DNA of 64,000 nt from Desulfuromonadales bacterium (lineage in GTDB: Bacteria; Desulfobacterota; Desulfuromonadia; Desulfuromonadales; Syntrophotaleaceae): NCBI GenBank assembly GCA_030154185.1, contig JASKKK010000003.1, positions 1 through 64,000 on the forward strand, in the 5' to 3' direction. Position numbers and translations under genes: made by a program. The notes under the pieces are model-generated. The model ran no database searches and was not told the DNA's origin. It saw nothing but the letters and a program-made list of their open reading frames with translations. This document shows positions 1-10,415 of this stretch, in pieces. Each line of letters begins with the position of its first letter. The first letter of the stretch is position 1.

Positions 1-1412
1 TCTTCCCAGGCGGTACCGGCTATATCGACATGGGCCCAGGGGCCTTCGGGCGCAAACCTCTGCAGGAAAGATGCTGCGGTAATGGTACCGGCCGGACGGC
101 CGCCCGTATTCTTCACGTCGGCGACTTCACTCTTCAGCTGCTTGCCGTAGTTCTCCCAAAGAGGCAACTGCCAAAGCCTCTCGCCGCTCGATTCACCGGC
201 CCGCATCAGGTTCCGGGCCAGCTCGTCACGGTTGCTGAATACAGCAGATGCTTCATGGCCGAGTGCAATAATACACGCCCCGGTGAGGGTGGCCAGGTCG
301 ATCACGGTACGGGGTTCCATACGGCCGGCGTAGGTCAGGGCGTCAGCGAGGATAAGACGGCCTTCGGCATCGGTGTTAAGAACCTCGATAGTCTGGCCGG
401 ACAAAGAGGTTATGATGTCGCCGGGTCGATAGGCGGTGGCGGACGGCAGGTTTTCAACGGCGGGTACAATACCGACAAGATTGACGGGGAGGCGCAGCCC
501 CGCTGCGGCTTCCATGGCGCCGATCACTGCGGCGGCCCCGGCCATGTCCATCTTCATCTCGTCCATTTTCTCTCCCGGCTTCAGGGAGATGCCGCCGGAA
601 TCGAACACCACCCCTTTACCGACCAAAGCCACAGGGCGTTCTTGTGGCTCTCCTCCTCGATACTCCAGGACGATCAGTCGAGGCGGCCTGGCACTGCCCT
701 GGGCCACGGCAAGCAGCGCACCGAACCCCTCCTTTTCGAGCTGGTCCCGCTCCAGAACGGTACAGACAATATTATGCCGCGCGGCCATCTTTCGAGCCTG
801 TTCGGCAAGGAATTCGGGCGACTTGACATTGCCTGGCTCATTGACCAGGTCCCGTGCCAACGACACGCCGCGACAGATCAGGCGCGCTCTGTCGACGGCG
901 GCGGCAAGTGACTCGACATGCTCCTGTGCCGCCAGGATAACCACATTCTCCAGCAATGGCGGCAGTTCCTCACGTTTTTGAGTCAGGTATCGATCGAACC
1001 TGTAGGAAGCGAGCAGCAGTCCCTCCGCCAAGGCCTGAGTAACCTGCGCCGGATTCAGCCTGGCCGGCGGTTCGGGACAAACCATTCCGGCTTCCCCGAC
1101 GTGCTGTTTTTGCAATACGCGAGCAGCCTCTGCGGCACCGCGCCGCAAAACACCGGCATCGGCAGCCTCAAAAGGGCCCAGACCGACCAGTAGAATTCGA
1201 GCCGCAGGCACCCCGGCGCCGGTCTGAAACAGCTGCGTCTCTCCCTGCTTGCCGGAAAAAGCTCCGCTTTCGACGGATAAACGCAGGGCACCGTGCAAGG
1301 AATCATCAAGTTCCTTTAAAAGTTGCGTCTTGGTCCGATCCTGCCAGACGCCAAGCACCAGGCAAGAGGTTTTCAAGGTCAAAGGGGGCGAAAAATCGAC
1401 GGCAATGCGCAT
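1..1412 (-). CDS. pepA: Leucyl aminopeptidase (M17 family), 3' end outside window
   Basis: Cytosolic dinuclear-metal aminopeptidase that removes N-terminal residues from peptides. About 470 codons are present; the C-terminal tail (roughly 25-30 residues by family length) lies beyond the left edge. The M17 signature NTDAEGRL is readable around 372-395, and the segment GKGVVFDSGGISLKP, which carries metal and active-site residues, around 600-630. The start at 1412 is chosen because AAAGGA lies 6 bases upstream; an in-frame ATG at 1445 has no comparable site. It is transcribed divergently from the MBL-fold gene. The family call is secure. The exact physiological substrate, or a DNA-binding role like that of E. 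coli PepA, cannot be read from sequence. Confidence 0.95.
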   Translation of the reverse strand, partial: MRIAVDFSPPLTLKTSCLVLGVWQDRTKTQLLKELDDSLHGALRLSVESGAFSGKQGETQLFQTGAGVPAARILLVGLGPFEAADAGVLRRGAAEAARVLQKQHVGEAGMVCPEPPARLNPAQVTQALAEGLLLASYRFDRYLTQKREELPPLLENVVILAAQEHVESLAAAVDRARLICRGVSLARDLVNEPGNVKSPEFLAEQARKMAARHNIVCTVLERDQLEKEGFGALLAVAQGSARPPRLIVLEYRGGEPQERPVALVGKGVVFDSGGISLKPGEKMDEMKMDMAGAAAVIGAMEAAAGLRLPVNLVGIVPAVENLPSATAYRPGDIITSLSGQTIEVLNTDAEGRLILADALTYAGRMEPRTVIDLATLTGACIIALGHEASAVFSNRDELARNLMRAGESSGERLWQLPLWENYGKQLKSEVADVKNTGGRPAGTITAASFLQRFAPEGPWAHVDIAGTAWE

Positions 1413-1716
1413 GACGAATCCTTTCACAGTCAACGGTATGGACATATTTCCGGAGAGTTTTCAAAAAAAGCAAAATAAATAACGAGGCTGGTATTCATCC
1501 GAAACCTCCGGATGAACACGAGTTTAATCCGCTTTCACTCTCAATGCAAACAACAGGGGGACAGCAATCGCTGCCGAATCGGCTAGGTTATTGCCACACA
1601 CTCCATAAAAATGCTATTTTGCCAAGTCTCACATGCCAACGGCTTAATGTCACACCGCGGCTTCAGATTGCAACAGAATGCCCGGAACTCCACTCGAACG
1701 AACCGGAGTCTGTTTG
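1413..1716. other. Divergent intergenic region between pepA and MBL gene
   Basis: About 300 bases without a credible gene. It holds a short hairpin (listed separately at 1494-1519) and a possible promoter for the rightward operon: TTGCCA at 1591-1596, an 18-base spacer and TATTTT at 1615-1620 preceded by TGC, which resembles an extended -10. The promoter is a visual match only. Confidence 0.4.
1494..1519 (+). repeat. Dispersed short hairpin, copy 1
   Basis: Stem TTCATCCG (1494-1501) pairs with CGGATGAA (1509-1516) around a 7-base loop, followed by CAC. The same layout (CATCC stem, 7-9 base loop, GGATG, then ACAC) recurs at 4457-4482 and 63462-63490. All three copies are intergenic. It lacks the T run of a standard terminator. 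Confidence 0.5.
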
Positions 1717-2574
1717 ATGTCTTTCCAGCCCTTGAACATCGTGCTTCTCGGCACCGGCACCAGTACCGGCATCCCCATGCTCGGCTGTCGGTGCGAAGTA
1801 TGCCGTTCCGCCGATCCGCGCGACCGGCGTACGCGCTGCAGCGCGCTGATTTCATGGGGCGAACACAATCTGCTGATCGACACCGGTACCGATCTGTACC
1901 ATCAGGCACTGCGCGAAGGCCTGCAACATGTCGACGGCGTACTGTATACCCATGCGCATGCCGACCATGTTCACGGCATCGACGATCTGCGCGCCTTTAA
2001 TATGGTCACCAAAGAATCGATTCCGATCTTCGGTTCTCCTTCCACCCTGGCGATTATCAGGCGTAATTTTCATTATATCTTCAGCACTGAAGAAAGCATC
2101 GGATTCCGGCCGCGTCTCGACCCGTGGGAAATCGGTGGACCTTTCTGCCTGTTCGGCTTACCCATCGAACCGATTCCGTTGAAGCATGGCCCGGGCGAAG
2201 CCTATGGCTACCGCATCGGTCCATTCGCCTACCTTACCGACTGTAGCGATATTCCCGAATCCTCTCTGGAGCGTCTGCGAGGATTGGAGATCCTGATCCT
2301 TGACGGGTTGCGTTTTCGCTCGCATCCGAGTCATCTCTCCATTGCCGAAGCTATCGACCTGGCTCAACGCCTCGGTGCAGACCGAACCTTGCTGACCCAC
2401 ATCTGCCATGAAGTCAGTCACGCACGGGACAGCCGAAACCTTCCGCCCGGCATCGAACTGGCCTATGATGGCCAACGTTTCAGTCTCTTCGCTGAGAGCG
2501 CCGAAAAAGTCGGTCCCCGGCTGCAAAGCACCCTGCGACCACCGCACGAAGCCAACAACCGGATACGACTATGA
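1717..2574 (+). CDS. MBL-fold metallohydrolase, PhnP-like
   Basis: Predicted metallo-beta-lactamase-fold phosphodiesterase, 285 residues from the chosen ATG. The N-terminus reads GTGTSTGIPMLGCRCEVC, the cysteine-containing pattern of PhnP/YycJ-like MBL proteins. The metal motif HAHADH follows in the segment THAHADHVHGIDDLRAF, and later histidines (DCSD region, LLTHICHE) fit the remaining metal ligands. The start at 1717 has GGAG 8 bases upstream; the longer frame from 1678 has no ribosome site. The stop overlaps the start of the next gene (ATGA), so the two are translationally coupled. A cyclic phosphodiester substrate is known for PhnP. Here the substrate is unknown, and no phn genes are nearby. 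Confidence 0.85.
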   Translation: MSFQPLNIVLLGTGTSTGIPMLGCRCEVCRSADPRDRRTRCSALISWGEHNLLIDTGTDLYHQALREGLQHVDGVLYTHAHADHVHGIDDLRAFNMVTKESIPIFGSPSTLAIIRRNFHYIFSTEESIGFRPRLDPWEIGGPFCLFGLPIEPIPLKHGPGEAYGYRIGPFAYLTDCSDIPESSLERLRGLEILILDGLRFRSHPSHLSIAEAIDLAQRLGADRTLLTHICHEVSHARDSRNLPPGIELAYDGQRFSLFAESAEKVGPRLQSTLRPPHEANNRIRL

Positions 2575-4391
2575 AATATCAGGAAGTGCGCCTGCACGGC
2601 CAGGTTAACGACAGCATCGAATACTACGTTACCGTCGCCTCGGGCGAGGCTTATCGCAGCTATTTCTACGAGACCTCGGGAAACACCCTGCGCATTTTCT
2701 CTCCGGGCAACGAACTGATTCTCGATGCGGAGGGTTTATCGCACCGCGGCAACGGAGGATCCTTCTGCGAATACATGTTCGGTGTCGAGCAGCCCCTTCC
2801 CGATCTCATCAAGGAAGAAGTGCGCAATCGGCTGGTCATGTTCGGCGCCAGCAGCCGCAACGACGGCTCTCTGCTCTTTTCCAAACGAACCGATGGCTAT
2901 GAGGAATACGACCGGATTTTTCTGGAAGGCAACGCGGTCCACAACTATTTCTTTTTTATTTTCGGTTCCGTCTCCGGCCCCCTGCATGAGCAACAGGAAG
3001 AAATCCTGCGCCTGGCCGGCAAGGACCTGAAGCGCTTCCCCTTTGTCGGAGAAGGGGATGACGGGCAACTGGTCGATGAACTGATGTCGTTGCTCGGCCA
3101 TCGCAGCGCTCTTTACCTGATCAAGCTTATTCATACCAAACACCAGCGATACCACGACGCCTTTCGCGACCTTTACCACACCTATCAGAACATTCCCGAC
3201 CCCGAGTTCGCCCGATTGGTCGCACTGGCCGATACGCTGAAAATCGACAGTTACCAGCAGGAGCGTATCCGCATCGATGTCATGTACAAACACGCGGCCA
3301 ATCGCCGCATCGTGGATGAGTACAAAAATATTCTCGTCGGATGCAAACTGCAGGGAAAAATCGGTGCAGCCGAAAACGCCCGGCTGACCCGTCTCAAAAC
3401 CTTGTCGGTGCGCAGTAAAATCCCTTCGGCTCTGTTTTACGCCCTCGATGAAGTGCTCAAGCCCGAACTGCTGGCCAGCGCCGACGAACAGGACTATCTG
3501 TCGAACACCCGTCAGATCCTTGAAGGCATTTTCCTGCATGAGCGACAGATCGATGCCCGCATCGATGGTCAGGACCTGGTACAATTGCTTAAAGCCAAAC
3601 GGCGTGCAGTCGAAAACCGCGACTATGCCTTCGAACAGATGTTGCTGGAAGCGGCCAAGGCCTGCGACGAAAAGGTACGCGACGGCGCCGATGTGTTCCT
3701 GGTCGAAAACTTCTCTTTGATCATCACCTATTTCGACCGTTTCGACAGCACCTCCGAACACATCAACCAACTCGCTTTCATGGACAAGGTTCGCTTCAGC
3801 GAAGAGTTGCTGCGCAGTCTTTTGAACAACAAAAAAGAATTCGACGTGCTCGGTCCCGAATTATTCGATGATCTGTTTTTCAGCGGCATCCTGCAAAACC
3901 GCTATCTCGGACAATTCGGCCGCCGCAAAATACTGGCATTACGTAAAGGCTTGACCGCCATCGAGGAAGGCAGACTCACCCTGCACGGATTGCAACGCAT
4001 TCTCAACGACATCTGCCGGCAGGAAGAGATGTTCAACAAATTGCTCATGCATACCAAGGAGCGGATTCGAAATTTCTACTCCCGCTACAGCACCGCCCAG
4101 GAGCAGAAGCTGCTGCTGGGCGAGGTGGTCCGCGAAACAGGCATCAACGGCACCATCGACGACGAGTTGCTGCACAAACTCTTCCGCCGTGTGGTGCATC
4201 ATGTACAGATGGAGGAGCTGTACCTGCACAATCTGCTGCCGCGCATTATTGACGAACGCAACAGCGCATTGCGCAACGACTTTCTCGGCAACAGCGGACT
4301 GGACAGGTTTTATGTCGAAGAACTGGAACGCGAATACTTCGAATACAACGGACTGGATATGGAAATACTTCTCCAGCTACGCCAGGACTGA
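2571..4391 (+). CDS. Conserved hypothetical protein, TIGR04442-like
   Basis: Soluble 606-residue protein with no signal peptide or membrane span. It resembles, from memory, the TIGR04442 family described from Geobacter relatives; no function is established. An N-terminal beta-rich part (about residues 1-150, with several Tyr/Phe-rich strands) is followed by a long, charged, mainly helical part to the C-terminus. No catalytic motif such as a Walker box or metal cluster is visible. It overlaps the MBL gene by four bases (ATGA), the tightest arrangement in this region, which hints that the two products act together. The same-family call is moderate confidence; the coding call is strong because of the length, the overlap and the codon pattern. 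Confidence 0.75.
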   Translation: MKYQEVRLHGQVNDSIEYYVTVASGEAYRSYFYETSGNTLRIFSPGNELILDAEGLSHRGNGGSFCEYMFGVEQPLPDLIKEEVRNRLVMFGASSRNDGSLLFSKRTDGYEEYDRIFLEGNAVHNYFFFIFGSVSGPLHEQQEEILRLAGKDLKRFPFVGEGDDGQLVDELMSLLGHRSALYLIKLIHTKHQRYHDAFRDLYHTYQNIPDPEFARLVALADTLKIDSYQQERIRIDVMYKHAANRRIVDEYKNILVGCKLQGKIGAAENARLTRLKTLSVRSKIPSALFYALDEVLKPELLASADEQDYLSNTRQILEGIFLHERQIDARIDGQDLVQLLKAKRRAVENRDYAFEQMLLEAAKACDEKVRDGADVFLVENFSLIITYFDRFDSTSEHINQLAFMDKVRFSEELLRSLLNNKKEFDVLGPELFDDLFFSGILQNRYLGQFGRRKILALRKGLTAIEEGRLTLHGLQRILNDICRQEEMFNKLLMHTKERIRNFYSRYSTAQEQKLLLGEVVRETGINGTIDDELLHKLFRRVVHHVQMEELYLHNLLPRIIDERNSALRNDFLGNSGLDRFYVEELEREYFEYNGLDMEILLQLRQD

Positions 4392-4456
4392 CGCGCAAAC
4401 CCATTCCATAAGACAGGATCGCACGCATCGGACCCGTATCCACTACCACACTGGTT

Positions 4457-4482
4457 TTCATCCGGAGTTTTCGGATGGACAC
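4457..4482 (+). repeat. Dispersed short hairpin, copy 2
   Basis: TTCATCCG (4457-4464) and CGGATGGA (4472-4479) form an 8-bp stem with one G-T pair around loop GAGTTTT, followed by CAC. It sits 18 bases before the EF-G start, close enough to affect the 5' leader of that mRNA. Confidence 0.5.
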
Positions 4483-4500
4483 TTCACTATGTGAGGTTTC

Positions 4501-6570
<2,070 letters not shown>

Positions 6571-6580
6571 AAATGCCGGT

Positions 6581-6931
6581 TCAGGGGACTTCCCCTGCAG
6601 GTTGTAAACCGCGACGGGCCAGTTCAAGCCGCACCTGATTTCGTCTTTTGCGCAACTCCACGGTCGGATCGTCCACATACATCCCCTGGCTGGCTCCCAC
6701 CGAAAAGGAGCCGCTGCCGACGCCCAACCCCAGACCCAGACCGAAGCCGGAGGGTCCCCCCTCCTCTTTGGCAAGGGCCTCGTTCAACTGATCGTAATAA
6801 ACCAGCAATTCCTGATCGGTCATGGCAACGTAGTCTTCTTTCAAAAGGGACCGCGATGCGCCCGAGGCGCAGGCGCCCAACAGCAGCGCCAGCACGATCA
6901 ACCCGGCTCCCCGCAAATATCTGCCTTTCAT
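6581..6931 (-). CDS. Small glycine-rich lipoprotein of unknown function
   Basis: Predicted lipoprotein of 116 residues. A charged start and hydrophobic stretch lead to the lipobox LLGAC (Cys at about residue 21), so signal peptidase II cleavage and lipid anchoring are expected. The mature part has a helical segment, then a Gly/Ser-alternating stretch (GLGLGLGVGSGSFSVG, about residues 63-78), then a charged C-terminal helix. GGGAGG lies 5 bases before the start. It converges with the EF-G gene; the inverted repeat CAGGGGACTTCCCCTG (6582-6597) at its 3' end may form a stem. I do not recognise the family. The Gly-rich stretch could insert in or associate with the outer membrane, but nothing demonstrates that. 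Confidence 0.75.
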   Translation of the reverse strand: MKGRYLRGAGLIVLALLLGACASGASRSLLKEDYVAMTDQELLVYYDQLNEALAKEEGGPSGFGLGLGLGVGSGSFSVGASQGMYVDDPTVELRKRRNQVRLELARRGLQPAGEVP

Positions 6932-7177
6932 AGCGACCTCCCGTCTATGGATTCTGTTTTGATTCTATCAGGTATAAAACATCTGCCGGATTCATACGGC
7001 GGTGTTCGACACATGGCACAACAACGTCAAAACCGAGTCGCAATCGATAACGGTACCGATCCCGGTTTGCGAACATACGATTTTCAATAAAATGTAACCG
7101 CATTTTGACAATAAGCCGAAAAAAGACAAAGTCCCGCAAAGTATACGATAAATAATTAACTTTTAGAAATTTTTTAC

Positions 7178-7206
7178 TTGTATTGCGTTATTCCCCTTGC
7201 TATACA
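7178..7206 (+). promoter_or_regulatory. Candidate sigma70 promoter for the TonB cluster
   Basis: TTGTAT (7178-7183), a 17-base spacer and TATACA (7201-7206). Spacing is ideal and the upstream flank is AT-rich. It is the best promoter match in the leader, read by eye only. Confidence 0.5.
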
Positions 7207-7234
7207 GCGATTGCTGGGAGATTTTTTGCGAGGG

Positions 7235-7274
7235 CTTGCGGCCGCCAGACCTCCCTGAGGCGGCCGTAAGTTTT
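7235..7274 (+). terminator. Terminator-like hairpin inside the TonB leader
   Basis: CTTGCGGCCGCC (7235-7246) pairs with GGCGGCCGTAAG (7259-7270), 12 bp with one G-T pair and a 12-base loop, followed by TTTT. It lies about 30 bases after the candidate promoter and 290 before the receptor start. No gene in this orientation ends just before it, so it could act as an attenuator. Confidence 0.5.
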
Positions 7275-7564
7275 ATGGCATCACCCATTCTTGTAAACCA
7301 TCATTTTACATACCTGGATCCACTCCTTTCGGATCAACAACGCTGGACGGTTTCAGCGAATACCTACAACCACCGTTATGTATTGAAGATTACATCGCAG
7401 GCGCGAATCTGAATACAGACAGGCGAGACAGAGCAACAGGTCGCCGATGCACCTCTATATATTTTTTAATCGGATGGAAGCCATAGTCTGAAACAGGTTG
7501 AAAATTATTATTTTTCCGCAATGGCTTTGTTTGGGAACATACCTAGTGATTTAAAGGAGGGTTT

Positions 7565-9517
7565 ATGAGGAAAGGACATTTCTGGTTGTCGGCCTTGGTG
7601 CTGACCGCTTACCTGCTGACGGCTTTACCGGCAACGGCGGCGAAAGAGGACATCGATGGCGAAGTATTCACCTTGGGCGAGGTTATCGTCAGCGGCGAGG
7701 AGCAGGTCGTCAATCTGGCGACAACGGTAACCGAAGTCACTGCGGAGGATATGAAACAGCGGGGTGCACGAACTCTGGCTGAAGCTCTGGAACTGTTACC
7801 CGGTGTGGACGTGGCACGAAGCGCAGGTAAAAATGAAAGCTTCGTGCAAATCCGTGGATTCAGCGATCAGGACGTCAAGATTCTTATCGATGGTGTCCCC
7901 GTTTATGAACAGTATTCACGCCAACTGGACCTCGCTCAGATTTCGACCAATTCAATCGCAAAAATCACCGTAACCAAAGGAGCCTCTTCCGTACTTTACG
8001 GTGCCAATACCCTGGGTGGTGTGATCAACATCATTACCAAAACGGCGACCAGCAAACCATCCGCGACGGCAACTGCCGCTTGGGGCGATTACGGAACCGA
8101 AGAATACAACTTCAGCGTTGGCGCTCCTATCGGCAAGTTCAACTACTGGCTTGGTTACAGCTACCGCCATTCCGACGGCTGGAAATTGTCAGACGATTAT
8201 GATGAAGATTGGTGGGGCCCCAAGGAAGACGATGGCGGCAAGCGAGATCTCAGCGACTATATCCAGCATAACATCAATGCAAAAATCGGCTTTCAACCCG
8301 ATGCTGACACCAGCCTCTATCTGAGCTTTGACTACCACGATAATGAAAAAGGTGTTCCGACCAGAGGGTGGTATTTCCCTGAATGGAAACAGTGGCATCT
8401 CAATCTTGTGGGGCAAAAGAAATTTACCGATTGGCTGAAAATCAAGGCACGTGTTTTCTATGCCGATCATCAAGACACCCTGTACTTTCCGAAATGGAAT
8501 GAACTGTCCGCATACGACAACTATTCGGTCGGGGGAGAGCTTCAGAGCTTCCTGGATTTTGGCCGTTGGAGTTTTGTCAAATTCGGTGCCTCTTTCCAGC
8601 GAGACAACTGCGAGCAAAGCGAAAAAGTTGTCGGTGGAGGATCCTGGACAGATGCGGGAGAATATGAGGCCGACACCTACACTTTCGCCCTTGAGGACGA
8701 AATCAAGCCTCTCGACTGGCTGGCCGTGGTCATTGGTGCCAGTTATGACTACTACGATCCGCGTGAAGCCGGTGACATGCCAGTGCCCGATAGCATAGAT
8801 GCCTTCAACCCCCAAATCGGCACAGTCGTCACGCTTACCGACATGACAAACCTGCACGGTTCAGTTGGCAGAAAAATTCGATTCCCTCACCTCAAGGAAC
8901 TTTACAGTGAAATGGCAGGTGGCAACCCAGACCTGGATCCGCAGGAAACCATCACGTATGAGGTCGGTCTGACTCACGCCTTCACCGATACCGTAACCCT
9001 GTCCGTATCGGCTTTTTATAACGATATTGAAAACTTGATCGATCAGATCGATGTTTTAGTAGATGGCGAAGAATTGGGCGTATACATCAACATCGGCGAA
9101 GCAACAACAAAAGGGGTAGAGGTCGCGTTAGGAGCGGATCTAACGGACAACTTTTGGGCAGGCCTCAATTACACCTATCTTAGAACCGAAGATAAAGATA
9201 AAGACCGAGAACTGGAAGGACGCCCCCGTCATAGAGTCAATCTCGATATGCGCTACAGCTTCCCCTTCGGTCTGACAACCTCCATGCAGCTTTCGTATGT
9301 CAATCGTCAATTTTACGATGACAGAGATAAAGGCTGGACCAGAAGCCCGGACTTTCTTCTGTTGAATGCCCGCGTGGAACAACGCCTTGGCGAACTGTGG
9401 GGGGTTGAAGGCAGTGCCTTTTTTGAAATAAGCAATCTGACCGATCGCGATTACTACGAAGTTGGCAGACCTACACCCGGTCGCAATTTTCTGGCCGGCC
9501 TGAACTTCAAGTACTGA
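7565..9517 (+). CDS. TonB-dependent outer-membrane receptor
   Basis: Outer-membrane gated channel of 650 residues, energised by TonB for uptake of a scarce ligand. A signal peptide ends near ALPATAA (about residues 1-26), a TonB-box-like segment FTLGEVIVSG follows (about 36-45), and then a plug domain with the typical VQIRGFSDQDVKILIDG and GASSVLYGANTLGGVINIITK region. A beta-barrel continues to the C-terminus, which ends in an aromatic residue (FKY). AAAGGAGG precedes the ATG. It leads an operon-like run containing a CcsA-like protein, ResB and two secreted tetrapyrrole-methylase fusions. That suggests a heme, corrinoid or other metal-complex ligand rather than a sugar, but the ligand cannot be read from the sequence. 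Expression may be controlled through the structured leader. Confidence 0.92.
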   Translation: MRKGHFWLSALVLTAYLLTALPATAAKEDIDGEVFTLGEVIVSGEEQVVNLATTVTEVTAEDMKQRGARTLAEALELLPGVDVARSAGKNESFVQIRGFSDQDVKILIDGVPVYEQYSRQLDLAQISTNSIAKITVTKGASSVLYGANTLGGVINIITKTATSKPSATATAAWGDYGTEEYNFSVGAPIGKFNYWLGYSYRHSDGWKLSDDYDEDWWGPKEDDGGKRDLSDYIQHNINAKIGFQPDADTSLYLSFDYHDNEKGVPTRGWYFPEWKQWHLNLVGQKKFTDWLKIKARVFYADHQDTLYFPKWNELSAYDNYSVGGELQSFLDFGRWSFVKFGASFQRDNCEQSEKVVGGGSWTDAGEYEADTYTFALEDEIKPLDWLAVVIGASYDYYDPREAGDMPVPDSIDAFNPQIGTVVTLTDMTNLHGSVGRKIRFPHLKELYSEMAGGNPDLDPQETITYEVGLTHAFTDTVTLSVSAFYNDIENLIDQIDVLVDGEELGVYINIGEATTKGVEVALGADLTDNFWAGLNYTYLRTEDKDKDRELEGRPRHRVNLDMRYSFPFGLTTSMQLSYVNRQFYDDRDKGWTRSPDFLLLNARVEQRLGELWGVEGSAFFEISNLTDRDYYEVGRPTPGRNFLAGLNFKY

Positions 9518-9560
9518 TTCTTTCAATGATATATGAACCTTCCACAGGGAGGGCTTCTGC

Positions 9561-10415
9561 ATGACCGTAACAACCTCCTCTATGTTGTTCAATGCGGCTG
9601 CCGGCTTTTACGCCGGCAGCCTTCTTCTTTATCTCTTGAAACGTTACCGACTCAGTTGCTGGTTGCTGGGGGGCGGATTTGCCCTGCAGACGGCCAGCCT
9701 GATCGGGCGATGCTGGCGCTGGGGGGTTTTCTCCCTCGACGGCGTGTTCAACGGCGCTCTTTTCCTGCCCTGGTGTCTGGCTCTGCTGGCCCTGTTCTTC
9801 CTGCTGCGAGGGCGACAACAGGGGGCCGCCTCCATGAGCTGGCTGGTGACCCCGGCGATGCTGACCACCCTGGCACTGCCGGTACAGATCCCACCGCCGG
9901 GGCCCTTCACGGCCACCTGGTCATCCCCCATGTTTTTTTTCCTGGAAGTGCTGGCCATCGCCTGTTTTCTGGCCGGAGGCTGGTTCGCCTGGCGTCAGTT
10001 GCGCATTCGCGATGAGGATACGCTTTTCAATCATCTGGCCATCTGGGGTTTCATCCTTTACAGCCTGGCCCAGGTGGTCGGCGCCATCTGGAGTTATCTC
10101 GGCTGGGGTTCGGCCTTTCACTGGGGTGAGAGGCATCTGCAATCCGCCGCCATCTGGTGCCTGTACTGCGGCTATCTGCATACCCATTTCGACCGCTCTT
10201 TCGACCTGCGCAAAAAGGCCCGCTGGGCCCTTTCCGGGGCGCTGGTGGTCCTGGTGGTAGCATACGCCCTGCAGGTTGCGGCGCACCTGACGGTTCTCAA
10301 TCCGGCGAAGACCTCCACCGACGGCACCTCCCAGGTCACCGCCGCTCAGCAGGTCCACGGCGCGGTACCGAATGCCTGCCGCAACCCCAAACTTTTGGAG
10401 GACGGCGATGATTAA
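9561..10415 (+). CDS. CcsA/CcmC-like membrane protein
   Basis: Polytopic membrane protein of 284 residues with about eight hydrophobic segments. Near residues 165-200 it has a tryptophan-rich segment, GAIWSYLGWGSAFHW. This resembles the WWD heme-handling motif of CcsA/CcmC but is altered from the usual form; compare GAIWADRAWGAYWSWD in the CcsA protein at 53293. GGAGG lies before the ATG. The next gene is ResB and overlaps it by 8 bases, the usual pairing of cytochrome c maturation System II, in which CcsA and ResB export heme and ligate it to CxxCH motifs. The encoded pair may serve the CxxCH-bearing protein two genes downstream. Functional equivalence to true CcsA is inference. Confidence 0.75.
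   Translation: MTVTTSSMLFNAAAGFYAGSLLLYLLKRYRLSCWLLGGGFALQTASLIGRCWRWGVFSLDGVFNGALFLPWCLALLALFFLLRGRQQGAASMSWLVTPAMLTTLALPVQIPPPGPFTATWSSPMFFFLEVLAIACFLAGGWFAWRQLRIRDEDTLFNHLAIWGFILYSLAQVVGAIWSYLGWGSAFHWGERHLQSAAIWCLYCGYLHTHFDRSFDLRKKARWALSGALVVLVVAYALQVAAHLTVLNPAKTSTDGTSQVTAAQQVHGAVPNACRNPKLLEDGDD

Larger units (their letters stand above)
6932..7564 (+). other. Long leader region before the TonB receptor
   Basis: 633 bases with no credible gene. A promoter (7178-7206) and a terminator-like hairpin (7235-7274) are listed separately. Downstream are TGTAAA/TTTACA (7292-7309 area) and a larger pairing of AAGCCAT (7478-7484) with ATGGCTT (7521-7527). The latter encloses an AT-rich partial palindrome, GAAAATTATTATTTTTC, reminiscent of a Fur-type site but not a good consensus match. 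Transcripts from the promoter would carry a leader of about 350 bases. I could not match the leader to a cobalamin, molybdenum-cofactor or other known riboswitch by eye. Confidence 0.5.

Noticed and set aside
30..911. 293-codon plus-strand frame at the window start
   Set aside because: It lies opposite pepA, whose M17 signature is read on the minus strand in the same bases.
2736..3770. 344-codon open frame antisense to the TIGR04442-like gene
   Set aside because: It is a shadow of the plus-strand gene, which has the coupled start and better codon pattern.
7140..7564. Cobalamin or molybdenum-cofactor riboswitch in the TonB leader
   Set aside because: The conserved boxes of these classes were looked for and not found; only generic hairpins are visible.
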